DNA of 64,000 bases from Harmonia axyridis (lineage: Eukaryota > Arthropoda > Insecta > Coleoptera > Coccinellidae), in contig NC_059506.1 of NCBI RefSeq assembly GCF_914767665.1, forward strand, positions 21,181,825 through 21,245,824, in the 5' to 3' direction. Shown piece by piece: positions 35,228 through 46,913 of this stretch. Every line of letters begins with the position of its first letter. Within the stretch, counting starts at the first letter, position 1. The notes beneath the pieces were generated by a model. It did not search any database, was not told the DNA's origin, and saw nothing but the letters and a program-made list of their open reading frames with translations. The position numbers and the translations under genes were made by a program.

Positions 35228-35510
35228 TAGAAATAAATTTGTTTTCTCTATTTCAGTATCGTAATGAGTTCATTACAGTTCTAAAAACAGTGATGTAATG
35301 AACTCATTACAGCATCGTTTTCAGATATATTTTTTGTTTTGTTGTTGTCTATACTGACTTCCAATTCAATCAAATTTCAAAAAAACGTCAATATTTGTCA
35401 ATATAATATCATTTGGATATAGTGAAATGATCTCCAACATTATTCGCAAATTCTATCAATTCTGGTGATGTTAAATCGATTTCGTCAGACATAACTCACG
35501 AATTGAGTGC
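35228..35510 (+). repeat. Dispersed repeat family F2, copy 1 (Runx intron)
   Basis: CTATTTCAGTATCGTAATGA, then TCATTACAG, the mirrored GTAATGAACTCATTAC, GTTTTCAG, AGTATAGACAACA in reverse (GTCTATACTGACTTCC), ATAGTGAAATGAT, ATTATTCGCAA and AAATCGATTTCGTCAGACATAA occur in the reverse complement of 55325-55580 in the same order. Both copies start with a short inverted repeat around GTAATGA...TCATTAC. No coding frame. It begins 43 bp after the donor site of Runx exon 35012-35185. Confidence 0.75.
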
Positions 35511-35694
35511 GTAATTGTAAATTATTTCAAAATTTGAAACGTGCGATTCATATTCATATTTCGTAATCTGCCAATTTTCGTAACAGTCACACCAACTGCC
35601 GAAATACAATACAAATGTCACTAGGATGTATAATCTGAATTTTCATTGAATTTCGACAATATTTCAGAAAACTTGACTGAAATAGAGAAAATAT

Positions 35695-35894
35695 CGTCTA
35701 ATACTCGTTGCAGAAGGCAATTCCAACACTCTTGCGTTTCACATTCGTGTTGGAATAGGAGCCCATTCTGCAACTTGTTTTGGAATATGCTAATATTAGT
35801 ATATTCTAAAACAAGTTGCAGAATGGGCTCCTATTCCAACACGAATGTGAAACGCAAGAGTGTTGGAATTGCCTTCTGCAACGAGTATTAGACG
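35695..35894. repeat. 200-bp near-perfect palindrome in Runx intron
   Basis: The arm starts CGTCTAATACTCGTTGCAG, continues through CAATTCCAACACTCTTGCG and GTTGGAATAGGAGCCCATTC to TTGTTTTGGAATAT. It is mirrored almost base for base after a tiny AT centre near 35795, ending CGAGTATTAGACG. There is essentially no loop. The only visible differences are near the centre. No relation to other repeats in the window. The open frame crossing it is an accident of the repeat. Confidence 0.93.
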
Positions 35895-37163
35895 TTCTAA
35901 TCTTGGACTATCGCATTCGCCATTTTGTGAAACAAGTCTAATCGTTCTGCAATTGGATGGATATCAGAAAATTCGAAAACTTTCTACAGTTTTTGATGGG
36001 AAAATATAAGAGTTCATTGAATAACAGTTATTAAATACACAATTAAGTTCAAGTTCGCTTAGGGACTAAATCTGTTCAATGGTTCAACAGTTATACCGAT
36101 ATAAAATTTTATTTATAAATAATAACTCGAATAATAAACTCACACGCAAATTTGAGGTAGCATAGTTTCTTATTTTCGTTTCAATTCACTAAATTCATTT
36201 AGTAAACTAATAGCATCTTTGGGAAATTTCATTTCTCAAAGTAAACTGTTCTCTCTTGAAAATGAACTAGTACACTCACATTTATGAGAAAAAAAATGTT
36301 CAAAAAGAATGGTTTTTATTGAAAATTGGTTATTTGAAAAAAAAATTGAAAACAAAATTATTCCACAGGATGTTTCAAAACCAGAGTTTAACAACAAACT
36401 TCTAATTAACCCTGTATATAGACCAATGAGCAGGTATTTAATAAAAGAGTGAATATGCGAGTTGGAAATAATAATTTTGTCTACAATTTACAAGAAAAAC
36501 ATTGTTGCAAATTAAATGAAAAATACAAAACTATGAGACCTCAAATTTTAACATATATCAATTTGTTTTTTTTTTTGTATGTGAGTGTAGTACTTAGGAT
36601 ATTTTGTTTTTCGAAGCACTAAAAAGAAGCGTTAAATTTTCTTTCTGAAATTTCGATGACTATCCCAAAATCTATCCATTATATTCCATTGAAATTTTGT
36701 GGGCACATGAAGTTCATCGATGAAGCTAGTTATCTGAAATCAAGTTTTCCTCATATTATAAGCTTCTGAACCACAAAATATCTTTTAGGGAATAGACTGC
36801 TTAATTCTAACGTTTTCGTTTATTGGCAAAGTGTTTCGGATCAAGATTTGAACATATGAATATATTGAGATATTTCCAAGTATATTACGAGTTCATGTCC
36901 GGTAATATCGGCCAAACCTATTAATTCAACGATTTTTATGAACTACATTTGGAGGGTATACTATTATATTATACTGAAGATTTCTGGGTGAAGAAGTTCC
37001 AAGATTTTTCAAATAAGTTCTGAGAATGTACAGAGAACTCTGAGCTTTGTATACACAATAACCACTTCTGCACTCTTCACTACATTCAATGGGTGTCGTT
37101 TTCTCATTTTCTCAAATTTCACTCGTCTAATGAAAATATATTAATTTCTTCTTTTATTTTCAG

Positions 37164-37807
37164 AACCTTCTTCCACCTCCCTTGGCCCCATAAGCATAAA
37201 CTGTAGCAACGCCCACAGCACAACATCACCGAAAGCTTCTCCAAGTCAAGAAGGTCTCCTCACAACCGCCACAGGCTCTGAATCACCCAAAGAAGACGAC
37301 ATATCAGTAACAGGATCACCCACACCGTCACCTCAACCAACGCCAAACTACCCTGGTATGGTACCACCACCAATGCAGAACAGTCAACTTTTCAATAACG
37401 CCCTAGCAGCTAGTTTATTCTTGAATGCTCCTCTATTACCTCCCCCTAGCCAATGGTTATATTCCCAATTCTATCCTCACGATTGGAGCTGGATGGGCTT
37501 GAGAAATCCTGCGACAATTCCTTCCAAGAGTTCACCAAGAGATGTCGGTCAGTCTCAAAACCCAGACTCAAGTTCAAGTAATATCGATTCGTCTGAAGCT
37601 AATGAAGTGAAGACTAACGATTCAAAAGGAAAAAGGAAAGCTGAGGACAAGGACGAAATTGGCGTGAACCTAAGTTCCAGTAAAGCGAAAAAAGGTGCAA
37701 TAACTCTGATTAAGAACAGGGAAGAAGTGACCTCAAGTAACAAGGATGGGATGAAGATATCGAAAAATATGGTTTCCAAGAATTCGGATGTCTGGAGGCC
37801 ATATTGA
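37164..37807 (+). CDS. Runx-family transcription factor, terminal exon ending in VWRPY
   Basis: The final exon contributes 213 residues after the split Glu codon and ends in DVWRPY-stop. The C-terminal WRPY tetrapeptide recruits Groucho/TLE corepressors in Runt and RUNX proteins, so this protein can very likely repress. The start is Ser/Thr/Pro-rich (SSTSLGPISINCSN, SPTPSPQPTPNYPG). A PPxY motif, present in some RUNX proteins, is not evident; NYPG stands in a similar setting. Next comes a hydrophobic and aromatic patch (ASLFLNAPLLPPPSQWLYSQ, then FYPHDWSWMG). A Ser/Lys-rich tail with basic clusters (KGKRKAEDKDE, SKAKKG) follows. Together the three visible exons give 339 codons plus stop. No frameshift is seen. 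Confidence 0.95.
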
Positions 37808-38560
37808 CATTTCAATGACATTTCGAAAATATGTGAAGTCCAGTGAAAATGACTTAACGAACATTACTTCTAAAGATATTGAAGTATTCTTTCCATATTT
37901 GAGAAATGTTAATTTATCTATCGCGGGAGAAGTGAAGTTTCGTAAATTTTAAATATATCAATGAAGAAAGGCTGAAATTCATTTCATCATCAGACTGAAA
38001 AAAAAAGAATTGAGAATTCCTTGTCTTTCCTCGGGAAATTTTGAGTCAAAACTATTATCTGTAAAAATTTTAACGACCTTTCAATTCGATTGGATACAAC
38101 CACAACAATGTTCAAATCTGTATACAAAAAAAAAACAGTTATCGTCTTCAACTGTAATTCACAATGAGAACTTTGTTGTTATCCGTATCTTGAAACAAGA
38201 AATTTGTACCTTAATTGAATCTCTTATCTTTAAAATGTCCATTCATCTGAAAAACTAATTATCTCTTCAGAAATTCTCTGACTGTCAAAAGATGCAGCGA
38301 AAAAGCTGTAAAAAACATTTTATTGAATGAGAACCTGGATCAAAAATATGTGTGACAATGTATGATAAATCTGAAACCTGAATATTGTAAATAGTTAAAA
38401 TTGAAATGTTCCACACTGAACAAACCTTGCATTGATCTTTATGTTTATGTAAAAATAATTGTTAAAATGTTTGATGAATCTTCTCCGAATTATTTGTTTT
38501 GGCAATATTCACTGAATCATTTGTCTGTAAATAAACGAAATAAATCTTGTTGTAGATGAT
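37808..38560 (+). other. Runx 3' untranslated region
   Basis: About 0.73 kb of AT-rich sequence between the stop codon and the first good pair of polyadenylation hexamers. It contains several ATTTA-like and TGTA(A/T)AT words (such as TGTAAATA near 38390 and 38525), the type bound by Pumilio-like and AU-rich-element factors, but none is certain. Longer 3' ends are possible. Confidence 0.6.
38530..38544 (+). terminator. Twin polyadenylation signals
   Basis: AATAAA occurs at 38530-38535 and again at 38539-38544, followed by a TTGTTG/GT-rich stretch within 30 bp. This is the first convincing pair downstream of the Runx stop codon. Confidence 0.6.
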
Positions 38561-39593
38561 TGTTCTTCATTGATCCTTATATTTCTGATTGAAATTGTTG
38601 AAATATCCCAAGTGGAAGAAGTGGAACACATCTTTTCCTTTGAAAAGAAAAGGATTTAATGAGACATTCGAACAGAAATAGCTTTCTGTCCACACAAAAA
38701 TAAAGAAAAAGTCGAAGAAATTGTTTGTATATATCCTTCATTTCTTTTCGAATCCTTTCCCTGACATTTCAGAAACTTAGATGTTCATCAGTAATCCCTC
38801 ATTTCATTCTACCATTAAATGACCTACTTAAGATAAGTAAAAAGTAGAATAGTCTGCTAATGAGTGCGTCATAATATTTTCTTGTCCTTCGGTCCTAAGA
38901 AAAGTTTTATTTTATATTTCCCTGGTTCTTCATTGACTTGGTGACATGGCATTCTTCTTCTTTTCTTTCTTCAATCAACTGAATTCGAATGATAGATTTT
39001 TAGAGTATGTAAATATCGAAAGAATATTAGCGCTCCATGTCTTCAAAATTATGACTTGAAGCATGTTCACAAAAAAGATTTACATATAGACATAGGACAA
39101 ACGAACTTAATTTTTTTAACAGATTCGTAATCTACTGAAGGCGTGAAATAAACGCCTGTAAAATCTGCTCAGACAATAACATGGAACTAAATCATGAACG
39201 TTTCCTTTGTTGTTGCTATGGTATATTTTTCACCTAGCTGTATAACTTTGAATTGTTTAAGAATTCTGGGTGCATTGCATTTTTCTACTATATAGTTGAA
39301 TTTATGTAATTTTTTTTCGCAAATGGAGCTACTGAATTCAATTCAGGGCTATTTCCGGTATTTTCACATATTTATGGTATAGCACAGAAATATATCATGA
39401 TTATACCGAAGAAAGAAAAGGAACACATTTAATAATTCAGGCAATAGCACCCAACATTTGTAAAACCTACCGTTCACATCAGGTCGGTTCCCAAAAGCCC
39501 TAAATCATTACCTACACCGATCCATAAAGAAGAAGATGAAAATGATTCTAAGAACTTAAAACTTAGTTACATGCGTGACTTTGATCTTAGCTA
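38561..39593. other. Gene-free 3' flank
   Basis: AT-rich sequence with no coding frame of note, no repeat shared with the rest of the window and no motif that I can name. Confidence 0.5.
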
Positions 39594-40087
39594 ACAAAAG
39601 AAAAAGAAGTACGATTTCCAAGTGTGAAATATCATACGATATTAATTCTCTATCTGGTTAATACATCAACAAAAATGCCATCAACATAACCATTGTCAAA
39701 CAGAAGATTTCCACGCTATTTCATAGGAATCATAATCGAAAGTAAACCACGGAGAATGCATGTCATCAATGGGGAGTAGCGATATACCGGTTTCACCCTT
39801 ATTAGGGATCATCAGTACCGCATAGCTATTTCATTTGTTCGTCATCTTGGGTTGAGTTATGCGGTACTGATGATCCCTAATAAGGGTGAAACCGGTATAT
39901 CGCTACTCTCCCTTGATGACATGCATTCTCCTTGGACTACTTTTGATTATGATTCATATTAAATAGCGTGGAAATCTTCTGTTTGACAATGGTTATGTTG
40001 ATGGCATTTTGTTGATACATTAGCCAGATAGAGAATTAATATCGTATGATATTTCACACTTGGAAATCGTACCTCTTTTTCTTTTTG
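39594..40087. mobile_element. 494-bp foldback with ~230-bp arms
   Basis: The left arm (39594-39827) begins ACAAAAGAAAAAGAAGTACG. The right arm (39857-40087) mirrors it through GGAAATCGTACCTCTTTTTC. Arms share the ATATCATACGATATTAATTC block, ATGTTGATGGCATTTT (reverse), TTCTGTTTGACAATGG (reverse) and ACCGGTTTCACCCTTATTAG. Only scattered differences and small indels, with a loop of about 30 bp. The outer end also occurs alone at 43858-43902 (CACACTTGGAAATTGTACTT), so the family has other, partial members. Confidence 0.9.
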
Positions 40088-40883
40088 TGTTTTCTCCAAT
40101 TTTCATTTATCACCCTGTATCCTCGAAACTAACAGTCTTGGTATACAAAACAAGGCCTGGATGACCTACATTCGCCACTATGGCAAGTCACTCATGTTTC
40201 CCAACAAGCGCTTAAGAACTCATTCCATAACAGCATCATTTTTATGCTGTACACCTCATTGGCTGAGTCGGTGTTATCATACTTCATTACACTACGGGGT
40301 GGGGCTTTCAATTCAACTCTCACTATGTTACAGATTACACAATATAATCATTAAAAAATCAATCTTTAAAATAGTAGAATATTCTCGACAGAGTTACTCT
40401 ATCAGGATAGTGAAATATTTAAGTATTATTGAATTACTTTTTGCACATAAGAGTTTGAAGATAATGTGTAACCTCTTTCAGTAGCTTAAACCAAAAAAAA
40501 TCGAGTCATCAGTATTACTAGAGAGTCAAATTAAATGGCAGTTTTTCGAGGAAACATTGACACAATAAATCCTTCTCCTTTTTTCGATCAGACTTTTTCA
40601 ATATTCTTCCGATACGTCTCAAAAATATTTCTACTGAAAATAGATACGAAAATGAAATAAAAAGTTACATTTGAAATTCATGACATTTTAAAACAATCTC
40701 TGTTAACTCTCAACTACAAAAAAATCAATCGTAGCAATTGTTTTGAAGCAAAAATAATAATAATGAAAGCAATTAATTAGGACATCTCCCGCTGCCACTG
40801 TTTTGTCAGCCTGTTATCATTTCTCACTTTCTCATTGTATTATATTATACAATTTTTAAAACAGCATTTCTGACACCTTCTAA
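40088..40883. other. Stretch without recognisable gene
   Basis: The 107-residue open frame at 40161-40484 has no motif I recognise. The rest is AT-rich with no repeat match. Confidence 0.4.
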
Positions 40884-41804
40884 AGGGTGTTTTTTTTTAG
40901 AGCTATAGAAATTTAAATTGCAATAAAACAAAGATGGAATATTCGATTGACATGAATTTAATTCATCCGCAAGATAATCTTGTGGCATTACATTTTAAAT
41001 ATGATTTCTGGCATATGACCGCTCGGATGTAGTCCAATCTGGACGTCCAATTTTCGAAGACTTTTTCCTACATTTGTGGCCGTATATCGGCAATAACACG
41101 GCGAATGTTGTCTTCCAAATGGTCAAGGGTTTGTGGCTTATCCGCATAGACCAATGACTTTACATAGCCCCGCAGAAATTAGTCTAGCGGTGTTGAATCA
41201 CAAGATCTTGGGGGCCAATTCACAGGTCCAAAACGTGAAATTAGGCGGTCACCAAACGTGTGTTTCAATAAATGGATTGTGGCACGAGCTGTGTGACATG
41301 TTGCGCTGTCTTGTTGGAACCACAGCTCCTGGACATCATGGTTGTTCAATTCAGGAATGAAAATGTTGGTACTCATGGCTCTATACCGATACCATTGATT
41401 GTAACGTTCTGGCCATCATCGTTTTTCAAGAAGTACGGACCAATGATTCCACCAGCCAATAAAGCGCACCAAACAGTCAGTTTTTCAGGATGTGATGGTG
41501 TTTCGACATACACTTGAGGAATAGCTTCACTCCAAATGCGGCAGTTTTGTTTGTTGACGTAGCCATTCAACCAGAAGTGCGCTTCATCGCTAATGGACGT
41601 AGTGCGCGATACGTAATCCGCACAGAACCATTATTTTCGAAATAAAATTGCACTATTTGCAAGCGTTGTTCAGGCGTGAGTCTATTCATGATGAATTGCC
41701 AAACCAAACTGAGAATAAATCACTCAACAGCTGTTAAATCGGTCGCCATTTTGAACAGTAATGCCAACTTAAAGTTAGATAAGTACCTCGAAAAAAAACA
41801 CCCT
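40884..41804 (-). mobile_element. IS630/Tc1-mariner superfamily element, internally deleted
   Basis: Short inverted ends AGGGTGTTTTTTTTT (40884) and AAAAAAAACACCCT (ending 41804) bound about 920 bp. Read on the minus strand, the start (about 41695-41600) holds a helix-turn-helix piece ending GSVRITYRA. The sequence then jumps to HFWLNGYVNKQNCRIWSEA after the first catalytic Asp region, so several hundred bases are deleted. ELWFQQDSATCHTARATIHL (about 41310) carries the second Asp, and WPPRSCDSTPLD (about 41190) the third. A frameshift near 41374 splits the frame and a stop follows the last motif. This transposase type is widespread in insects and often annotated as Tc3- or mariner-like. Not functional. 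Confidence 0.88.
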
Positions 41805-42058
41805 ATACAAAAAACAAGACAAAAACAAGATTGGTTTGGTGCAAACTCTGGAACTATAGATAGGTAGATAGATGGATGTTTATTCAAATTCAAATAAACA
41901 TAATCAAGCCTCATTCTTCAAAATATGAAATTAGTCATTGAATCACATTGAGACAAACTTTTTTTAAAAGATTTTCATCTTATTTGAATACAAATGCATA
42001 AAACTACATTTCAATATAATATCACAATTTTAAAATTATTCTTCCTCTAATTGTAATA

Positions 42059-42745
42059 TACAGGGTGTTCCTAAATTGAACGTACAAACGAAAAGGGGAG
42101 ATTCCTTAAGTGAGTTTGAGAAAAAAAAGTCCCATAAACATGGGGTCGCAAACGTTTCGTTTTCGAGATACAGAGTGTTGAAGTTTGAATTTTTTTCAAG
42201 TTTTTTTCTCATAGTATCTACACTTCACAAGATATTCAACTGAAATTTGGCATAGATATTAAATTTGAGAGTTCTCACCACGTTACATGGCAATTTCGAT
42301 AGAAGATCTACAGGGTGATATTTTTTCTGGAACACTGCCACCTGTTCTTCTGCAGAACTTTTTTTTAGTGAGCAACTGATAATTTGAAAAAATGTAAAAA
42401 GAAGCTTTGTTCTTATACTAAACTTTTCGGTCTCTTGTAGTTTTGTCGTATCTACCAACGATTTCGAGAAAAAAAATTTTGAACGATTCTCTCGAAATCC
42501 TCGTGAAAATCCAAATTATGATGGGAAGGCCACTTTGTTAGCTGTGGTGAATGAATTCAGTGTCAGTTTTTATGGAAATTTTCCTGATTTGTAGCGATGA
42601 TTCATAAAGATTCGATAAACTCGTATAATCAACACAAAAAATGTATTACAACAAGAAACACTCTGTATCTCGAAAACGAAACGTTTGCGACCCCATGTTT
42701 ATGGGACTTTTTTCGTTTGCACGTTCAATTTAGGAACACCCTGTA
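42059..42745. mobile_element. Nonautonomous element with ~90-bp inverted ends (CAGGGTGTTCC)
   Basis: The left end TACAGGGTGTTCCTAAATTG and the right end, which mirrors it (CAATTTAGGAACACCCTGTA), are followed inward by the inverted blocks CCCATAAACATGGGGTCGC and CGTTTCGTTTTCGAGATACA. The two arms differ by a short insertion on the left (about 42095-42120). TA or TATA duplicates at the borders. The centre has no transposase frame. It looks like a MITE of the Tc1/mariner type. Confidence 0.85.
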
Positions 42746-43857
42746 TACATTTCAAGTAACATAATTTATTCTTTGAGCAGAAATTATTCGATATTCCTAA
42801 TTTGCTGCTATTCTTCCACAGAGGCCCGAATCATGGCTGAAACGCTTTCTGAGAAGCAGACCAGATTAAGAATTTCAATATCGGCAAGTTGAAACAAATT
42901 GTTAAAATAATTCACATCTAGGGCCACGTCAGGGGTCGAAAACAGAGGGGCTAATCAAGAAATTGAAGTTTCAATAAAAGCCATCATTAATTCTGAGTTT
43001 GGGGTCTTTCTATCCTCTAACATGACGTTACAGGGGCTCCAGCCAACCCGACGCTTACTTCATAGCTTCAGCTCCTTTTTAGGCCGATAACTTTCATGGT
43101 CCATTATCAGAAATGGTCGCTACTGCGTAATTTGAACAAATGAACGTTGGCGAGCTAAGCAAATTAGATTCGCACATGTTTGTCCGTGCAAGAGCCATCT
43201 AGAATCCACTTACTGCACTTCATCATGTCCCTAATAGGGCACATAGTACGTTTTGATACATTTGTTGTCTTAATTTGTGTCATTTGCTGGAAAGGTTTTT
43301 TGGCCCTGATATCAAAAACTCCGAAGTTTAATTTATTGTCAGCTCTTAGTATTTCACTTTGTTTTTTTGTATGACGTTTATGAAGTTATATTATCAGTTT
43401 CTTTTCATCAATATAAAATTAATTTAAATTCAGAATATGCAATATATTCTTCCAATTTCTTTCTGTATTTTCATTGAATGGTTCAAAAAATTTCATTGAT
43501 CCCTTCTGATGCATCAAGCTGTCAAGCAAATTTGAAATTGAAGAAACCTTATGGAAATAGTCAAACTGTTATTCGCTTTATATCTATAGTGGTTGCTCTA
43601 ATTTTGATCGAAATTTTGGTCGTTTGTGTCGGCTTTTTACAATCATCTGCCTTTTATAGCGGTTTGCAAGCACGGCAACTATACCGAGAGAAGCTTTCTC
43701 ATGAACAAATGTTCACGCAAAATAGTAAATATTATTCTAATATCTTCAATTCTACTGCTATCTGAGTGTGTTGTCAACTACTGACGACCAGAAACATTGG
43801 AAGTGATTAGTATAAATAAAAATGGCTGACACCTGGTAATGAATAAAAAAAAAAAAA
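42746..43857. other. Stretch without recognisable gene
   Basis: Two short open frames (43180-43374 and 43478-43765) are rich in hydrophobic residues, but have no family signature, conserved start context or splice structure I can support. Confidence 0.35.
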
Positions 43858-43902
43858 GATATTCACACACTTGGAAATTGTACTTTTTTTCTTTTTTTGT
43901 TA
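43858..43902. repeat. Solo end of the 39594-40087 foldback family
   Basis: GATATTCACACACTTGGAAATTG then TACTTTTTTTCTTTTTTTGT corresponds to the outer right end of the foldback at about 40045-40087 (ATATTTCACACTTGGAAATC then GTACC). No mirrored arm is present nearby. Confidence 0.5.
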
Positions 43903-44570
43903 AGTATAAGTTTGAATGTCCGAATCGACTTACTTTATATACATATTTCGAATTTTCTTCAAATTTCCAAAGTAGAAGTGCAAATGAAAAACTGAACAGA
44001 AGATCCCGAGATCTTGAATTATTCTTGTTGAATTCATTATTAATGAACACAATTCTTTTATGGAAGAGTCATCTTCTAGTCTAGCTGAAAATGCTGATGT
44101 AATTTCCGAGCTCTTCCATACTTCGTTCAAGATTTTTATCAACCCATGAAACTTTCTATCAACATAAACAGCATCTATGATAATAGTTTTTCAGATAAAC
44201 ATCTGGATATCCTTCATGATATACCTAATCAATGAGGTTCATTTTCACGGACAGTTTAATGAAAAATATCCCTAAGGGCGAATATCATTGAAGACTCGCA
44301 CCATCAATCACGGTTCGCAAAAAAGAAGAGGTGACGTAAGGAAAATGTTGAGTTTCGGCAACAAAGGATAGGATTGATGGATAGGCTCTACTATTCCTTT
44401 TGTCATTTCATGAAGACAGCGTTCAATAAAGAACGCTTCGCAGTATAGAGAGTGAAGAAGGTTTCATGTTTTGAGTTGAAAATAGTATTGTAAAAAAAAT
44501 TACTTCGTTAATTCCAAACTATAAGATGAAATACAGGTAAATATAGGCAACACGAAATGTGATATTAAAG

Positions 44571-46105
44571 TAGGGTTGCCATATGTCCCGGTACGCCAGG
44601 ACATGTCCCGGTTTGGACCATTGAGTCCCCGTGTCCCGGTCAGTTATTAAATTGTCCCGGTCAATAATTTGACCGTTATGAAATTCAGATTTTCTTACAT
44701 TGAATAGGTGAGAAAAAATTTCTTTTTATGGAATCTGAACGGATTCCAGTATCATAAAGCTGAGAAGCTGTTACTGTTGCTCAAACATAATTTTTCAGAA
44801 ACTGAAGGATTGAAAATAAAATGAGACACATAGCCAAATAAATTGTCTTATACAATCGCTTTATTTTGTATTAAATTCTAAGAGGATCTTAATATTTCCA
44901 TATAAAATATTTTTCGCTGTCAGCGCGGATAACACAAATACTTACTTTGAAGTGAAAAGGCGAGTTTTTTTTTAATTAAAAGAGATTTTTGTCCTAAGAA
45001 ATCGAAGCTATCGGTTGTCCAGCGCACATACTCCAAAATACTGCTTCCACTTCCGCCGATATGATGTCAATATCTGTGCAGTCTATTGGTCTTAAAATTT
45101 TCAAATATTTTTCGATATTTTCTCTAAGCGTCGAACGATGAAAGGTTTTCATGAGTATGCAGAAACAACTTACAGCAATGCACTTTTTTTTTCTAGAATT
45201 AGTTGGCTTTCACTACTTCTAGCTATTGAACGCTTGCTGAAGTTATGGGTGCCATTGAAAAAAAAATTCGTAGCCTACTTTTTTATGACTCTTCAATAGA
45301 ACTTTGTACTCTATTTCTACACAGTCAAGCATTTCTCATTGACAAACCATTTGAAAGGATTGAGAAATCATTAATTACTCAAACTAAAAATTAATTGAGA
45401 ATATACTAAGAAAGAGCTCAATGGAAGATTATTAAATAAATATTTTGGGAACCAAACAAGTCAAGTCTATAACAAACTAAAGAATGAATGAATGCAATAA
45501 GTTAAATTTGACAATGAAGATAGCGATTTTTCACAACATCCGATATCTGGAATATAGTGGACAATGACAAAATTCGATATCTTTTCATGAACGGTTTCGA
45601 ATGATGTTCCTTAAGGAAATGAACAAGGAACTGTTGGATATTTGAATGAAAAATTTTTACGCTTGAAGATTCCTTTCTATAAGATATTAGGAGTGGTAAG
45701 AACGAAAGGCATCAAGTGCAGTGGAGAGTATATGTAAGACAAAAAATACTTGGAAAAGCCACAAGTCCTGAAACACTATAAATGGGCAAAGAAAAATGGC
45801 ACCGAGGGTCAAGCTTCAAAAAAAAAGGTTACCTACCTACTTGTTTATTGTTGCGATTTTATGTTGTTTTTATTGCTATTTGAAATTGTCTTTGTTCTTT
45901 ATAAATTATTTCAGTGAATATGTATGATTGGGAATGTGTTATAATTCAACAACCAAGTGAAAAAAGTTAATAATCCTAGAAACCACGGATTTTTATTGAA
46001 TGAATTCCTCTCAGATGCGGTTTGAATTTTTAGTGGTATTTTCACCTATTTCTATGCCACTTGTGACTTGCCCCGGTCGATGTTCCAACATTTATGGCAA
46101 CCCTA
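44571..46105 (+). mobile_element. hAT element with degraded transposase and 8-bp target duplication
   Basis: The inverted ends TAGGGTTGCCATA (44571) and TATGGCAACCCTA (ending 46105) are flanked by TATTAAAG (44563-44570) and TATTAGAG (46106-46113), a target duplication with one mismatch. Subterminal sequence is dense in GTCCCGGT words (44587-44660) with a GCCCCGGTCGATG counterpart at the right end (about 46070). The plus strand near 45010-45130 translates as IGCPAHILQNTASTSADMMS then SVQSIGLKIFKYFSIF, resembling the His/Asn block of SCAND3/ZMYM-like hAT transposases. The rest of the 1,535-bp interior is too decayed to follow. A full hAT transposase needs about 1.8-2 kb, so the copy is internally deleted. 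Confidence 0.88.
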
Positions 46106-46913
46106 TATTAGAGGAATACAGGTCGAATGTCCAAGTGGTTCTCTGTAGATTTTGTTATTACATTCCAAAAACTAAGAATGAAAGGAATCGAGCGAATAAA
46201 AGTTACCGAATGTTTTCTGAAATTTGTAAAATTTTTTATAATGCATAATTTTTTTAGTTATTGAAAATTTGACTTGAAATATAGTTTTTTGACTAACATC
46301 TTTTGCTCAATAAAACAATGAAAAAAATCGACTGAAATCAGGTTCGGACTGAATGAGGTCATTTTGAGATCAACCCTGAAGAAAACACCCTGTATACTAT
46401 TCCTCGCTATATTTTCTATCTTTAGAAATAATGCACACATTTTCATTTTCAAATTATCCATCTATCTATAATTAAAAAATTTATGCGAAAAGAAAAATTG
46501 TTCAAATTTCAGAAAATGTATATAGAAAATGTAAATAGGAAAAATGAACAAATCAATGGATTAGTCTTAAAATCAACTTATTTTCTGGAATAGTCATTTC
46601 TTATTATATCTCTTGTTCTCAGGTTATAATCATGATAGTCCACATTCAGCTTCAACTTTGTGTTGACTTTGATCAATTCATTTTGCATGTTATAGATATG
46701 CTTGGACTATTATTTTTAGGCTATTTATTTTCAACATTGGATACTTCTTATACAATGCTTCACTAGCTGTATAGTAATTAATTGAAAAAATAGTTTTTGT
46801 TGCCTTGTTCTGCGTTCTTTGTAATTTGATCATCACATTTATCGATGCAGCTCAATGAAACAGTTATACAAGAGATATTCACTACTGCCATTCAATGTGT
46901 GCTGCCTCTCCTT

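Larger units (their letters stand above)
35186..37163 (+). other. Runx intron, 1,978 bp
   Basis: Bounded by GTAAGT (35186) and TTTTATTTTCAG (37163), both flanking exons in phase 1. The first part holds the F2 repeat and the 200-bp palindrome. 35900-37100 is AT-rich, and I see nothing in it beyond homopolymer runs. Confidence 0.88.

Noticed and set aside
35646..35891. 81-codon open frame with many Cys residues
   Set aside because: It lies almost entirely across the 200-bp palindrome; the reading is the palindrome translated both ways.
43478..43765. 95-codon frame with a central hydrophobic segment, possible small membrane protein
   Set aside because: No family match that I recognise and AT-rich DNA easily yields hydrophobic runs; no start context or splice support.
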